Shown here: positions 1-6,448 of the stretch, one piece after another
Layout: every line of letters begins with the position of its first letter
How positions within the stretch are numbered: the stretch's first letter is position 1
NCBI GenBank assembly: GCA_022402505.1
Contig: JAKRSE010000299.1
Location: forward strand, 1 to 10,088
Length of the DNA stretch: 10,088 bases
Source of the DNA: Fimbriimonadaceae bacterium
GTDB taxonomy: Bacteria > Armatimonadota > Fimbriimonadia > Fimbriimonadales > Fimbriimonadaceae
Direction: 5' to 3'
Notes under the pieces: generated by a model
Database searches by the model: none
What the model was told of the DNA's origin: nothing
Seen by the model: only the letters and a program-made list of their open reading frames with translations
Program-made: the position numbers and the translations under genes

Positions 1-241
1 GCTCGGCATGAAGCGCGCGGATGCAGTGGCCGGCCCTCATGCAGCCGTCCGGCCAGTCGAGTTCCGGCCCCTGAATGGGGCAGTGGGGAATTCCGGCCGG
101 GGCCCCGTTGTAGCCGGTCGCCAGAATCCGACGCTCTCTCACCAGGACCGCCCCCACCTGCCGGCGAGGACAGGTCGCCCGGGTCTTCACCAGGTGGGCA
201 ATCTCCATGAAATAGACATCCCAGCCGGGGCGCTCCGCCAT
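1..241 (-). CDS. dCMP deaminase (deoxycytidylate deaminase), 3' end cut by window
   Basis: Zinc-dependent deaminase that converts dCMP to dUMP in the cytosol, feeding thymidylate synthesis. The 80 codons present start at ATG (241-239) and read MAERPGWDVYFMEIAHLVKT and onward. Family hallmarks seen: the 'TCPRRQVGAVLV' stretch (residues 23-34), 'ATGYNGAPAGIPHC' (41-54, the conserved GYNG substrate loop), and 'CIRALHAE' ending at residue 80. H78 is the expected zinc ligand and E80 the proton shuttle. The second zinc motif (PCxxC) lies beyond the left edge. This is the ComEB/phage-T4-like dCMP deaminase layout rather than cytidine deaminase, because of the long insert with extra Cys/His (residues 54-72). 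It is divergent from the ankyrin gene. The Shine-Dalgarno is weak, and a CATAAT box sits only 11 bases before the ATG, so a very short leader is possible. Family assignment is strong; only completeness is unknown. Confidence 0.9.
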   Translation of the reverse strand, partial: MAERPGWDVYFMEIAHLVKTRATCPRRQVGAVLVRERRILATGYNGAPAGIPHCPIQGPELDWPDGCMRAGHCIRALHAE

Positions 242-252
242 ATTCAGTCCCG

Positions 253-258
253 ATTATG
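253..258 (-). promoter_or_regulatory. candidate -10 box for the dCMP deaminase gene
   Basis: The minus strand reads CATAAT here, five of six matches to TATAAT, in an otherwise GC-rich 133-base divergent intergenic region. The box ends 11 bases before the ATG at 241, so the transcript would have almost no leader. No good -35 is visible 16-18 bases upstream (minus strand TGGGCC at 281-276). This is pattern matching only. Confidence 0.25.
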
Positions 259-329
259 GGGGAGTCGGCATCGGCGGCCCAGTCCGGCACTCCGGAGCGG
301 TGAGACAGCGTTTCGATGAGATTCCGGTA

Positions 330-365
330 AGTGAACTCTTCACTGTGCCAGAATGGTGATTCTGG
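330..365 (+). promoter_or_regulatory. two adjacent inverted repeats in the leader of the ankyrin gene
   Basis: Two perfect inverted repeats sit back to back just before the GTG start at 375. The first is AGTGAA-CTC-TTCACT (330-344; 6-bp arms, 3-base loop). The second is CCAGAAT-GGTG-ATTCTGG (348-365; 7-bp arms, 4-base loop). The right arm of the second ends inside the G-rich Shine-Dalgarno stretch (364-370, GGGGGGA), so an RNA hairpin could partly hide the ribosome site. Alternatively these are DNA operators for a dimeric regulator. No T tract follows, so an intrinsic terminator is unlikely. The repeats are seen directly; the role is inferred. Confidence 0.45.
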
Positions 366-374
366 GGGGATTCA

Positions 375-1754
375 GTGATTTCTGAACTGGAAAGGAAGAT
401 CGGCGACTTGGTCCAGGGCTACCAGGCTGAGCTGCCCGGCGCCCACCAAAGGACCATCGCAGCCTGTCCCTGGCTCGCCGGAGTCCCCCGAGATCAGTTC
501 TACTCCCTCCGGCCACATCTTGGAGACGCTCGCATCGTGGCTGCCCGGGAAGCTGGGTCTCCCGACTGGAGCTCGGCCTATGGTGCAGCCCTGCTCAGGG
601 ACCTGGCGCAGGGCATCGTCCCGGCCTGCCGGGCCCTGGACCGCCCGGACCTGATTTCCCGATGGCGGGAGATCCCCGGATGCGGCCCCTATGCCGAGGC
701 GGTGGAGGGTCGATGGCCGACGACCCTGCCCAAGGAGCACCGATCCCTGGCCCGGCTCTGCCGAGCCTATGCGTCCCAGGCCCAGACGCTTGCCCCGGAG
801 TTTCTCCAGGCGCTCGACTCCCTCTCCATTTCGGCGGTCGGTGTAGAGGAGTACGAGGCGCTCGCCCTCGCCCTCGTCCGGGCCGGACGAATGGTCGAAG
901 CCCATGCCATGTGGAAGGATCTGGGCCACCCCGTGCTCGACTTCTCGCCTGATCTGGCCGACCCGGCCGCGGTGGACGCCGCCGCCGAGGCGGGCTTCAG
1001 GTTCGGCGCCAAGGCCATGAGCGACGCCCTTCGCTTCGGCGCTCCGGAAGTCGTCCCCGCCATGATCCAGGCCGGGCACCGTCCCGGGGAGCGCGACTCT
1101 GGGCTGAGTCTGGCTCAGTGGGCCGTCTACTCCCTGGCCGACCTGGAGCTGGTTCGTGCCTGCGTCGAGGCCGGAGGAGATCGGGACGGGGCGATCCGAC
1201 TCGCCTTCGCACTCGGCCGCCTGGACGTGGTGGATGATTTCCGCAAGACCCACACGCTCCCCGCATTCTCCGAGCTGGAATGCTTTCTTCACGCCTGTTC
1301 CATGGGCGACGACGAGGACGCCGAATCCTGGTGGTTCCGGGTCCCCGAAATGGCCGCAAGATTCACTCCGGACCTCCGCGCCGTACCGGCCCACTGGATC
1401 GGCCGAGATGCGACCGACTCGCTGGAGATCTGGCTGAAGATCGGGATGCCCGTGGACTTCCAGTCGGTGGGAGGCGGAACCCTGCTCCACTTCGCGGCTT
1501 GGCGGGGGAGGGTCCCGATGATTCAGAGGCTGCTGGAGGCCGGGGCGAGCGTGAACCGGCTCGATCTATTCCACTCATCGTCGCCTCTTGGCTGGCTGAT
1601 CCGGGCCACGGTCCGTCCGTTCGACGGCCGATTTCCTGCGCCGGGAGACCGGATCGAAGCGGCAGGGCTCCTGGCCGAAGCCGGGGCCGTCTTCATGCCG
1701 ACCTATCTCCACGTCGCGAGCCCGGAACTCCGGGCCCTCTTCGGAGTCGCCTGA
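375..1754 (+). CDS. ankyrin-repeat-type protein with N-terminal 'AREhGxxsW'-like motif
   Basis: Probable protein-binding scaffold of 459 residues; no catalytic motif, signal peptide or membrane segment is seen. Start chosen at GTG 375 because GGGGGGA lies 4 bases upstream and no in-frame ATG or GTG precedes it. Residues about 366-396 form one clear ankyrin repeat (GGTLLHFAAWRGRVPMIQRL, then LEAGASVN). Residues about 402-440 look like a second, interrupted one (PLGWLI ... AAGLLAEAGA). Residues about 210-290 hold weaker helical repeats such as 'EVVPAMIQAG' and 'LELVRACVEAGGD'. Near the N-terminus, 'DARIVAAREAGSPDWSS' (51-67) matches the 'DAqlVIAREyGFpSW' motif that precedes ankyrin repeats in many Acidobacteria and Planctomycetes proteins. 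It is divergent from the deaminase gene and convergent with the HD gene, with three bases between stops, so it is transcribed alone. Function and partner are unknown. Confidence 0.8.
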   Translation: MISELERKIGDLVQGYQAELPGAHQRTIAACPWLAGVPRDQFYSLRPHLGDARIVAAREAGSPDWSSAYGAALLRDLAQGIVPACRALDRPDLISRWREIPGCGPYAEAVEGRWPTTLPKEHRSLARLCRAYASQAQTLAPEFLQALDSLSISAVGVEEYEALALALVRAGRMVEAHAMWKDLGHPVLDFSPDLADPAAVDAAAEAGFRFGAKAMSDALRFGAPEVVPAMIQAGHRPGERDSGLSLAQWAVYSLADLELVRACVEAGGDRDGAIRLAFALGRLDVVDDFRKTHTLPAFSELECFLHACSMGDDEDAESWWFRVPEMAARFTPDLRAVPAHWIGRDATDSLEIWLKIGMPVDFQSVGGGTLLHFAAWRGRVPMIQRLLEAGASVNRLDLFHSSSPLGWLIRATVRPFDGRFPAPGDRIEAAGLLAEAGAVFMPTYLHVASPELRALFGVA

Positions 1755-1789
1755 GGCTCACTCCAGGTCGACGCCGTTGGCGGTGAGCC
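1755..1789. repeat. inverted repeat at the junction of two convergent genes, possible bidirectional terminator
   Basis: GGCTCAC (1755-1761) and GTGAGCC (1783-1789) are perfect 7-bp arms that begin right after the ankyrin stop codon and include the HD gene's stop codon (1758-1760). Inside is a second small hairpin, CGCC-GTT-GGCG (1772-1782). With only three bases between the two stops, any shared terminator must lie here. No T run follows on either strand, so it is not a classic intrinsic terminator. It also encodes the C-terminal residues of the HD protein, so the pairing could partly be chance. Confidence 0.35.
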
Positions 1790-2438
1790 GGAATCGGTAG
1801 CCGAACGATCCGGCAGCCCCGCGGCACATCACCATCCGGCTCACAAAGATCTCGAAGAACTCCATGACCGAGGCGAACTTGGTGTCGATCGTCAGAATGA
1901 GGGCGATCGTCTTGGTCGCCGTGTCCATCTCCACCCGGCTCTCGGTGACGGCATAGTTCACCCGGTCGTGGATGTCGAAACTCTCCATGATCGGATTCTG
2001 GACTCGGCTCCGGTGGACGTCGCTCTTGTCGGCGATCTGAACTGCGGCCGACATGATGCTCACCGGGTGCCCGGACATCTCCTCATGGTTGCCGATCGCT
2101 CCCAGAATTGGAGCGATCTCTTCGATCGGCAGACCCATCTCATTGAGCAGGGGGAAGGCGAGGGCGGCTCCGGTCATCGGGTGGTTCGCCCGGTGAACCA
2201 CGTTCCCGATGTCGTGGAGATAGGCGGCGATCTGCCCCAACTCCACCTGCCGCCGATCCACCTGCAGGTTCTCCAGGATGTAGCGCGTGATGCCGGCGAC
2301 GATGCCGACGTGCCTGGGTCCGTGTTCCGTGTAGCCCATCGACTTCAGCACCTCGTTGGCGCCTTCGATCAGTCCCTTCACCTTCGGGCTGTTCTTGATG
2401 TCCTTGAAGGTGACCTCGGCGCTGAGTTCAGAATGCAT
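1758..2438 (-). CDS. HD-domain (HDIG-type) metal-dependent phosphohydrolase
   Basis: Small cytosolic HD-superfamily protein of 226 residues, expected to hydrolyse a phosphoester or nucleotide; the substrate cannot be told. Metal-binding residues in order: H39 and H43 (EHGPRHV), the H75-D76 pair in 'YLHDIGN', H82/H86 in 'VHRANHP', H118 in 'GNHEE', and D137/D140 in 'ADKSD'. The HD core fills residues about 35-145. The last 80 residues (for example 'KTIALILTIDTKFASVMEFF') are predicted beta/alpha and not assigned. Start set at ATG 2438 (MHSELSAEVTF). A longer open frame exists up to 2501, but its extra residues overlap the deacetylase gene and look like read-through. The start is 11 bases after the deacetylase stop, with a weak ribosome site (GAAAATGA), so translational coupling is likely. 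It is the last gene of the operon with the sugar-nucleotide fusion and the deacetylase. Confidence 0.88.
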   Translation of the reverse strand: MHSELSAEVTFKDIKNSPKVKGLIEGANEVLKSMGYTEHGPRHVGIVAGITRYILENLQVDRRQVELGQIAAYLHDIGNVVHRANHPMTGAALAFPLLNEMGLPIEEIAPILGAIGNHEEMSGHPVSIMSAAVQIADKSDVHRSRVQNPIMESFDIHDRVNYAVTESRVEMDTATKTIALILTIDTKFASVMEFFEIFVSRMVMCRGAAGSFGYRFRLTANGVDLE

Positions 2439-2449
2439 CAGATCATTTT

Positions 2450-3418
2450 CTACGGTTGAACGTAGACCCGGTACCGCTTTTGGCCCAGCCGCTTCAGCCA
2501 ATCGTCGATTCCCTTGGTTCCCGGATAAGCCTGGATCCGGGGCAGGGCCATCGGTCGGAAGTGCCGGCTGACGGGAGAATGGCCCGGGCCGCTCCCGGCT
2601 GCCGCCACCGATGAGAATTTGATCAGCCGGCCGTTCCAGCGAAACCCTTTGTCCAGCCAGCTGCGGTCCTTCGGCCAGACCCCATAGGGCGTGGCGAAGG
2701 CGGTCACGCGGGCCCCTCGGTTTTCCAGGTAAAGGACCGATTCTGCCACCTCTTTCCGCCCCTTCTCCGGGCTCACCTTGGCCAGGTTCACATGATTTCG
2801 GGTGTGAGCGGCGATCTCGCTGCCCCAGCTCTGAAGCATTGCGATCTTCCGACGTCCCTCGCGTTCCGGCCCGAAGGGGCCGTTGGCATTGCAGTAGAAC
2901 GTGGCCTTCACGGGGAAGTCAGGCCGATTCTTGGCCCAGCCGAGCCAGGCTCCGACAAACGTGTTCGGATCCGGAACCCCGTCCTTGGTGAGCCGAAACT
3001 GAGACGGGTGGCTGTCGTCGAACGTGATCACCACCGGGCTGGAGCCGGGCGGGATCGTCATGCGGTTTTCCGCGTACTCCGAGACGGTCACCGGCCGGAA
3101 GCCCAGCTTGTAGAGGCGTTCCAAGTCGCTCAGGAAGTTGGCCCGAGACCGAACCATGTACCGCTCCTTGGGCCCCATTCGGTGGTACATCAGGACGAGG
3201 ACCTTGCCGCCCAAGTCACCAGGACGGTTTGTGAGGCGCGGAGCCGGATTGGGCTGCGGGGGAGGAACGGATCCCCCCAGGGCCGTAAACGAGATCGTCC
3301 CGGGCAGGCAGAGCGTCAGGAAGGCAGCCGCCCCGCGGACCGCCCGCCTTACTCCTCGCCCAGCTCCGGTTCCTGGATGGCGAGCTCTCGAATCCTCTGC
3401 TCCGTCTGTTTGACCCAC
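2450..3418 (-). CDS. exported polysaccharide deacetylase (CE4/NodB family)
   Basis: Metal-dependent deacetylase that removes N- or O-acetyl groups from a cell-envelope polysaccharide or peptidoglycan, acting outside the membrane. With residue 1 at GTG 3418, motif 1 is TFDD at 132-135 (catalytic base and metal Asp), motif 2 is HTRNH at 205-209 (HTxxH metal ligands), and motif 3 is TPYG at 243-246. 'VLMYHRMGP' near residue 75 is the usual opening strand. The long insert after TFDDSHPSQF ('DGVPDPNTFVGAWL', then 'FPVKATFYCN') marks the SQFR-type subfamily. A likely signal peptide, RRAVRGAAAFLTLCLPGTIS, starts near residue 24, with a proline-rich linker after it. The start is uncertain: the signal peptide falls right after the upstream stop, yet there is no ATG, GTG or TTG there. 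In-frame starts are ATG 3466, GTG 3418 (GGGAG upstream) or ATG 3190, which would drop the signal peptide. The product is certain, the 5' end is not. Confidence 0.85.
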   Translation of the reverse strand: MGQTDGAEDSRARHPGTGAGRGVRRAVRGAAAFLTLCLPGTISFTALGGSVPPPQPNPAPRLTNRPGDLGGKVLVLMYHRMGPKERYMVRSRANFLSDLERLYKLGFRPVTVSEYAENRMTIPPGSSPVVITFDDSHPSQFRLTKDGVPDPNTFVGAWLGWAKNRPDFPVKATFYCNANGPFGPEREGRRKIAMLQSWGSEIAAHTRNHVNLAKVSPEKGRKEVAESVLYLENRGARVTAFATPYGVWPKDRSWLDKGFRWNGRLIKFSSVAAAGSGPGHSPVSRHFRPMALPRIQAYPGTKGIDDWLKRLGQKRYRVYVQP

Positions 3419-5874
3419 TCCCTGGCTCCCAACGCCGAGTCCGCTTCGGCGTGAATGTGGACGCATGGGTCAAACGAATCCGGCAGAACCATGACCCAGG
3501 CCCCACTGACCCTGCATTTTAGGCCATCGGTGGTGTCGATCTCGCCGATTCGGGCCCATTCTTCTGCCAGAACGCGCATCACCAGTCCCTTCGCGCTGCT
3601 GGGGCAGAATGGCGAGGCTTCGGCCGTATAAAACTCGGGAAGCTCGTCGATCACATCGCTCAGCCGGCGGCCTTGGCTCCAGAGGAGTCGAAGCATCTGC
3701 GCCAGGCCGAACATCGCATCCGGCCCGTTGGTGAGTCCGGGGAAGATCAGCGCCCCTTCGTGGTCGCCCGCAAGGTCGCAGGCTGAATCCAGAGCCGCGT
3801 CGATCATCGGCCGCCGTCCGACCTTGGTTCGGAGCACCTCGGCACCCTTGGCCTCAAGATGCTGGACGAGCCGGTCCGGGACTCGAACATCCAATGCGAT
3901 CCGCGCTCCCGGCTTGCTTTCCGCCGTCAAGGTGGCGGCGGCGGCCAGCAGGGCAGGCCCTTCCAGCGGCAGGCCGCGATCATCGATCAGAAGCATCCGC
4001 TCGCCTTCGTTCAAGAAGAGCACACCCAGATCGGCGCGGAGCGAAGACACGATCTTGGCGGCGTTGGCGGTGAAGGCCTGAATCTCCGCCGCGACCCGAG
4101 GCGCCTTGCGGGCGTCGTTCAAGACGTTCAGACTCAAGGCCTGGCCGTGAAGGACGTCCAAAATCGCCGGGAAGATCGGGCTGATCGAACTGTATCCGTA
4201 GTCCACCACGACCTGAAAGGCGTCGGGCGGCTCCACCGGGCCAAGGGCCTTCCAGAAGTCGGCCTGGTACAGCTCGGCCGCGCGTGAGGCGACTTCGATG
4301 ATGCCCACGTCATCCGGGTCGGTCCGTCGGAACTCCTCGCGGTAGAAGTTGGCCTCGATCTTCCGCTGTCGGGAGGCATCGATGCAGCGGCCGTCGGCAT
4401 CGAAGAATTCCAGGACGGTCAGCCGACTGCTCCCCGGCATCTTGCGGGTGCTGATCGCGCCGGTGGCCGATGAGGCCCGGATGTGGTGACGGGTGATCGG
4501 GAGCGGGCTGCTCCTCATGTCCACCACCGTGATGCCGCAGCTCAGCAGGCTGGAAATCAGGGCCCGCTTCGTCATGCGGCTGCTGCGGCTGGAGTCCCTC
4601 GCCGTGACGATTCTCGCTCCCATTGGAATCGTGGAGCCGAAGGCCAGGCCCAGCTTGACCGCAAACTCCGGCGTGATCTCCAGATTGCTGAGCCCGGCGA
4701 CCCCGGTCTCACGGAAGAGGGCGCTTCGCCATCGGTCGCCCGAGATGAGCGACAGGTTCAGCGTCGAACCCCGCTCGATCATCTTGTTCGGCCAGACCTT
4801 CACCTTGGCTTTGATGTGGCTGCCGACATCCACCAGCGTGTTGTCGCCGATCACCACGTCCTGCCGAAGCACCGTCTCCCGCTTGATCGTGCAGTGGGAG
4901 CCGACGATGGCCCCGTCGCACTGAACATCCGGCCCCAGATAGGTGGATTCCCACACGACCGAATTGGCGATCTCCGCCTGTTCATCCACCAGGCAGCCGT
5001 CGCCGATGACCGTCGCCGGGCCGATCACGGCGTTTGATTTGATCCGGCAGTCGGCGCCGATGCAGACCGGGGCGATGAAGGTGACGCCCGGGTCGATGAT
5101 CGTGTCGGCTCCGACCCAGACGCCCGGCTGAATCTCCCGGCCCGGAACCTCGAGGCCGGTCCGGCCGCCCAGCAGGTCCAGCTGGGCCTCCCGGTACTGC
5201 TGAATCTGGCCGATGTCCGACCAGTAGTCGTCCATGATCCAGCCGTTGATCGACGCGCCCGACTGGAGCAGCTTGGGAAACACGTCCCGGCTCCAGTCCG
5301 AGTTCTCTCCGGGCTCGATCAGGTCGAGGACTTCGGGTTCCAGGATGTAGATCCCGGTGTTGACGGTGTCGCTGAATACTTCCGACCAGCCCGGCTTCTC
5401 CAGGAACCGTTGGATCCGCCCGTCGTCATCGGTGATCACCAGGCCGAAATCGAGCGGGTTGGGCACCCGCTTCAGCACGAGGGTCGCCACGCTCTTCCGC
5501 TCCTTGTGCCAGGCCAGGGCGGCGGTCAGGTCGCAGCCGGTCAGCGCGTCGCCGCTGATGATGACGAAGGTGTCGTGCTTCAGCGCTTCTTCGGCCAGCT
5601 TGACCGAGCCGGCGGTTCCCAGGGGCTTCGGTTCCAGGCTGTAGGTCAGCTTGACCCCGTAATCGGACCCGTCGCCGAAGCACCCGGTGATCTCTTCGGC
5701 CAGGTAGTGCAGGGTGGCCACCACTTCCGTGAGGCCGTGGCGGGCCAGGAGCTGGAGGATGTGGGCCATGATCGGCCGGTTCGCGACCGGAACCAGCGGC
5801 TTCGGCCGATTCACTGTCATGGGACGAAGGCGTGAGCCCTCTCCACCCGCCATCACAACCGCTTTGATGCCCAT
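3349..5874 (-). CDS. sugar-1-phosphate nucleotidyltransferase fused to a degenerate phosphomannomutase domain
   Basis: An 841-residue fusion of the type usually annotated mannose-1-phosphate guanylyltransferase/phosphomannomutase. Residues 1-235 are the nucleotidyltransferase: signature GGEGSRLRPMTVNRPKPLVP (10-29), GTAGS (86-90), metal-binding SGDA (107-110), FLEKP (157-161), NTGIY (172-176) and DYWSDIG (216-222). Residues about 245-375 are left-handed beta-helix hexapeptide repeats. Residues about 385-841 have the phosphohexomutase fold, but its catalytic motifs are altered. No TASHNP phosphoserine loop is found (462-484), the DGDxDR metal loop reads LNEGER (621-626), and the RxSGTEP phosphate loop reads RVSGAWV (788-794). 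It should therefore make an NDP-sugar (GDP-mannose or similar) from the sugar phosphate, with the mutase part probably structural or regulatory. ATG 5874 has GAGGGGG 5 bases upstream. It heads an operon with the deacetylase and HD genes. Substrate and nucleotide are inferred, not visible. Confidence 0.88.
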   Translation of the reverse strand: MGIKAVVMAGGEGSRLRPMTVNRPKPLVPVANRPIMAHILQLLARHGLTEVVATLHYLAEEITGCFGDGSDYGVKLTYSLEPKPLGTAGSVKLAEEALKHDTFVIISGDALTGCDLTAALAWHKERKSVATLVLKRVPNPLDFGLVITDDDGRIQRFLEKPGWSEVFSDTVNTGIYILEPEVLDLIEPGENSDWSRDVFPKLLQSGASINGWIMDDYWSDIGQIQQYREAQLDLLGGRTGLEVPGREIQPGVWVGADTIIDPGVTFIAPVCIGADCRIKSNAVIGPATVIGDGCLVDEQAEIANSVVWESTYLGPDVQCDGAIVGSHCTIKRETVLRQDVVIGDNTLVDVGSHIKAKVKVWPNKMIERGSTLNLSLISGDRWRSALFRETGVAGLSNLEITPEFAVKLGLAFGSTIPMGARIVTARDSSRSSRMTKRALISSLLSCGITVVDMRSSPLPITRHHIRASSATGAISTRKMPGSSRLTVLEFFDADGRCIDASRQRKIEANFYREEFRRTDPDDVGIIEVASRAAELYQADFWKALGPVEPPDAFQVVVDYGYSSISPIFPAILDVLHGQALSLNVLNDARKAPRVAAEIQAFTANAAKIVSSLRADLGVLFLNEGERMLLIDDRGLPLEGPALLAAAATLTAESKPGARIALDVRVPDRLVQHLEAKGAEVLRTKVGRRPMIDAALDSACDLAGDHEGALIFPGLTNGPDAMFGLAQMLRLLWSQGRRLSDVIDELPEFYTAEASPFCPSSAKGLVMRVLAEEWARIGEIDTTDGLKCRVSGAWVMVLPDSFDPCVHIHAEADSALGAREWVKQTEQRIRELAIQEPELGEE

Positions 5875-5946
5875 GGACGCCCCCTCAGCCCCTGCGCCCC
5901 GGGGGAGCGCCGGGAAGTGAAGATGATCCGAGCTTATCGGGTTTCC

Positions 5947-5962
5947 GCTTGGATTTGCTTGG
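5947..5962. repeat. GCTTGG direct repeat, 10-bp period, upstream of the fusion gene
   Basis: GCTTGG occurs at 5947-5952 and again at 5957-5962, one helical turn apart, in the 99-base gap between the relE-like stop and the fusion start. This is a spacing regulators often use, but two 6-mers are weak evidence. A GATAAG box (minus strand, 5938-5933) lies just downstream with no convincing -35. Confidence 0.2.
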
Positions 5963-5963
5963 T

Positions 5964-5986
5964 CCTACTCGCCTCAGTAGGCTGAG
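5964..5986 (-). repeat. two overlapping, mutually exclusive hairpins at the end of the toxin gene
   Basis: CCTACT (5964-5969) pairs with AGTAGG (5976-5981), a 6-bp stem with a 6-base loop. CTCAG (5973-5977) pairs with CTGAG (5982-5986), a 5-bp stem with a 4-base loop. Both use the same central bases and include the toxin stop codon (5974-5976). They could end the toxin transcript or protect its 3' end, but no T tract follows on the minus strand. Confidence 0.3.
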
Positions 5987-6228
5987 CTTCGGTGACTCAC
6001 CGAAAGAACAATCATGACGTTTTCTTCGAGTTCAAACATGATCCGGTAGTCGCCCACACGAAGCCGGAAGTCCGGCCGCCCCTCAAGCTTCTTGACGTCG
6101 CCTCGACCGTCCTCGGCGTATGCTCGCACTGCCTTGGCTATCCGTCGCGCCGCATCCGGGTTCCCCGAAGCAAGCCTGGTCAGTGTCTTTTCCGCCTTCC
6201 GGCTGAAGTTGACCGAATAGGGAGGCAT
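5974..6228 (-). CDS. RelE/ParE-superfamily toxin
   Basis: Small basic protein of 84 residues, the usual length for RelE-type toxins. These cleave mRNA at the ribosome (RelE branch) or inhibit gyrase (ParE branch). Seen: the N-terminal 'YSVNFSRKAEKTLTRL' (4-19), the strand block 'LEGRPDFRLRVGDYRIMFEL' (48-67), and the C-terminal 'IVLSVSHRSSAY' (73-84). R55 and R57, R62, R80 and the terminal Y84 correspond to the positively charged and aromatic positions used by RelE enzymes, which favours mRNA interferase over ParE activity. ATG 6228 has GGGAG close upstream. The gene follows the small putative antitoxin after 10 bases, in the usual antitoxin-first order. Sampled lines in this region have lower GC than the flanking genes, consistent with horizontal gain. 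Toxin family is clear; activity is inferred. Confidence 0.87.
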   Translation of the reverse strand: MPPYSVNFSRKAEKTLTRLASGNPDAARRIAKAVRAYAEDGRGDVKKLEGRPDFRLRVGDYRIMFELEENVMIVLSVSHRSSAY

Positions 6229-6238
6229 CGCTCCCGAT

Positions 6239-6448
6239 TCAGTCTTGCGCGCTGAGCCGATTCAGCAGGGCCTGAGAGGCCTCCAGGCCGATCAGTCCGG
6301 AAGACCTTCCATCCTCGGCCTCGACGAGGTCGATGGCATCCTCCAGAGACACCTGTCCTTCACAAGTCAGATGAATGGCCGCCTCAAGGCTCCCAACAAG
6401 GACAGGAGGGGCCTGCTCGATGATCCTTACGTGGACGACATTGTTCAT
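6239..6448 (-). CDS. putative antitoxin of the RelE-type pair, family not recognised
   Basis: Acidic 69-residue protein placed directly before the toxin gene, as antitoxins normally are. The sequence opens MNNVVHVRIIEQAPPVLVGS and continues with a predicted helix rich in Glu and Asp (SLEDAIDLVEAEDG, 34-47) and a short C-terminal helix (LEASQALLNRL, 55-65). I do not recognise a ribbon-helix-helix, Phd/YefM, helix-turn-helix or AbrB DNA-binding domain, so the antitoxin role rests on position, size and charge only. Its ATG overlaps the stop of the upstream DUF6941-like gene (ATGA, 6448-6445), which implies translational coupling to that gene. It could instead be a small protein partner of the DUF6941-like product. 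Confidence 0.65.
   Translation of the reverse strand: MNNVVHVRIIEQAPPVLVGSLEAAIHLTCEGQVSLEDAIDLVEAEDGRSSGLIGLEASQALLNRLSAQD

Noticed and set aside
372..1490. Long open frame on the minus strand opposite the ankyrin gene
   Set aside because: It mirrors the ankyrin gene in GC-rich DNA, has low-complexity Gly/Arg/Glu content, no recognisable domain, and the plus-strand gene has a clear ankyrin repeat and ribosome site.
5892..5914. GC-rich palindrome-like stretch before the fusion gene (GCGCCCC ... GGGGAGCGC)
   Set aside because: The stem has a mismatch and almost no loop, no T tract follows, and such matches are common in DNA this GC-rich.
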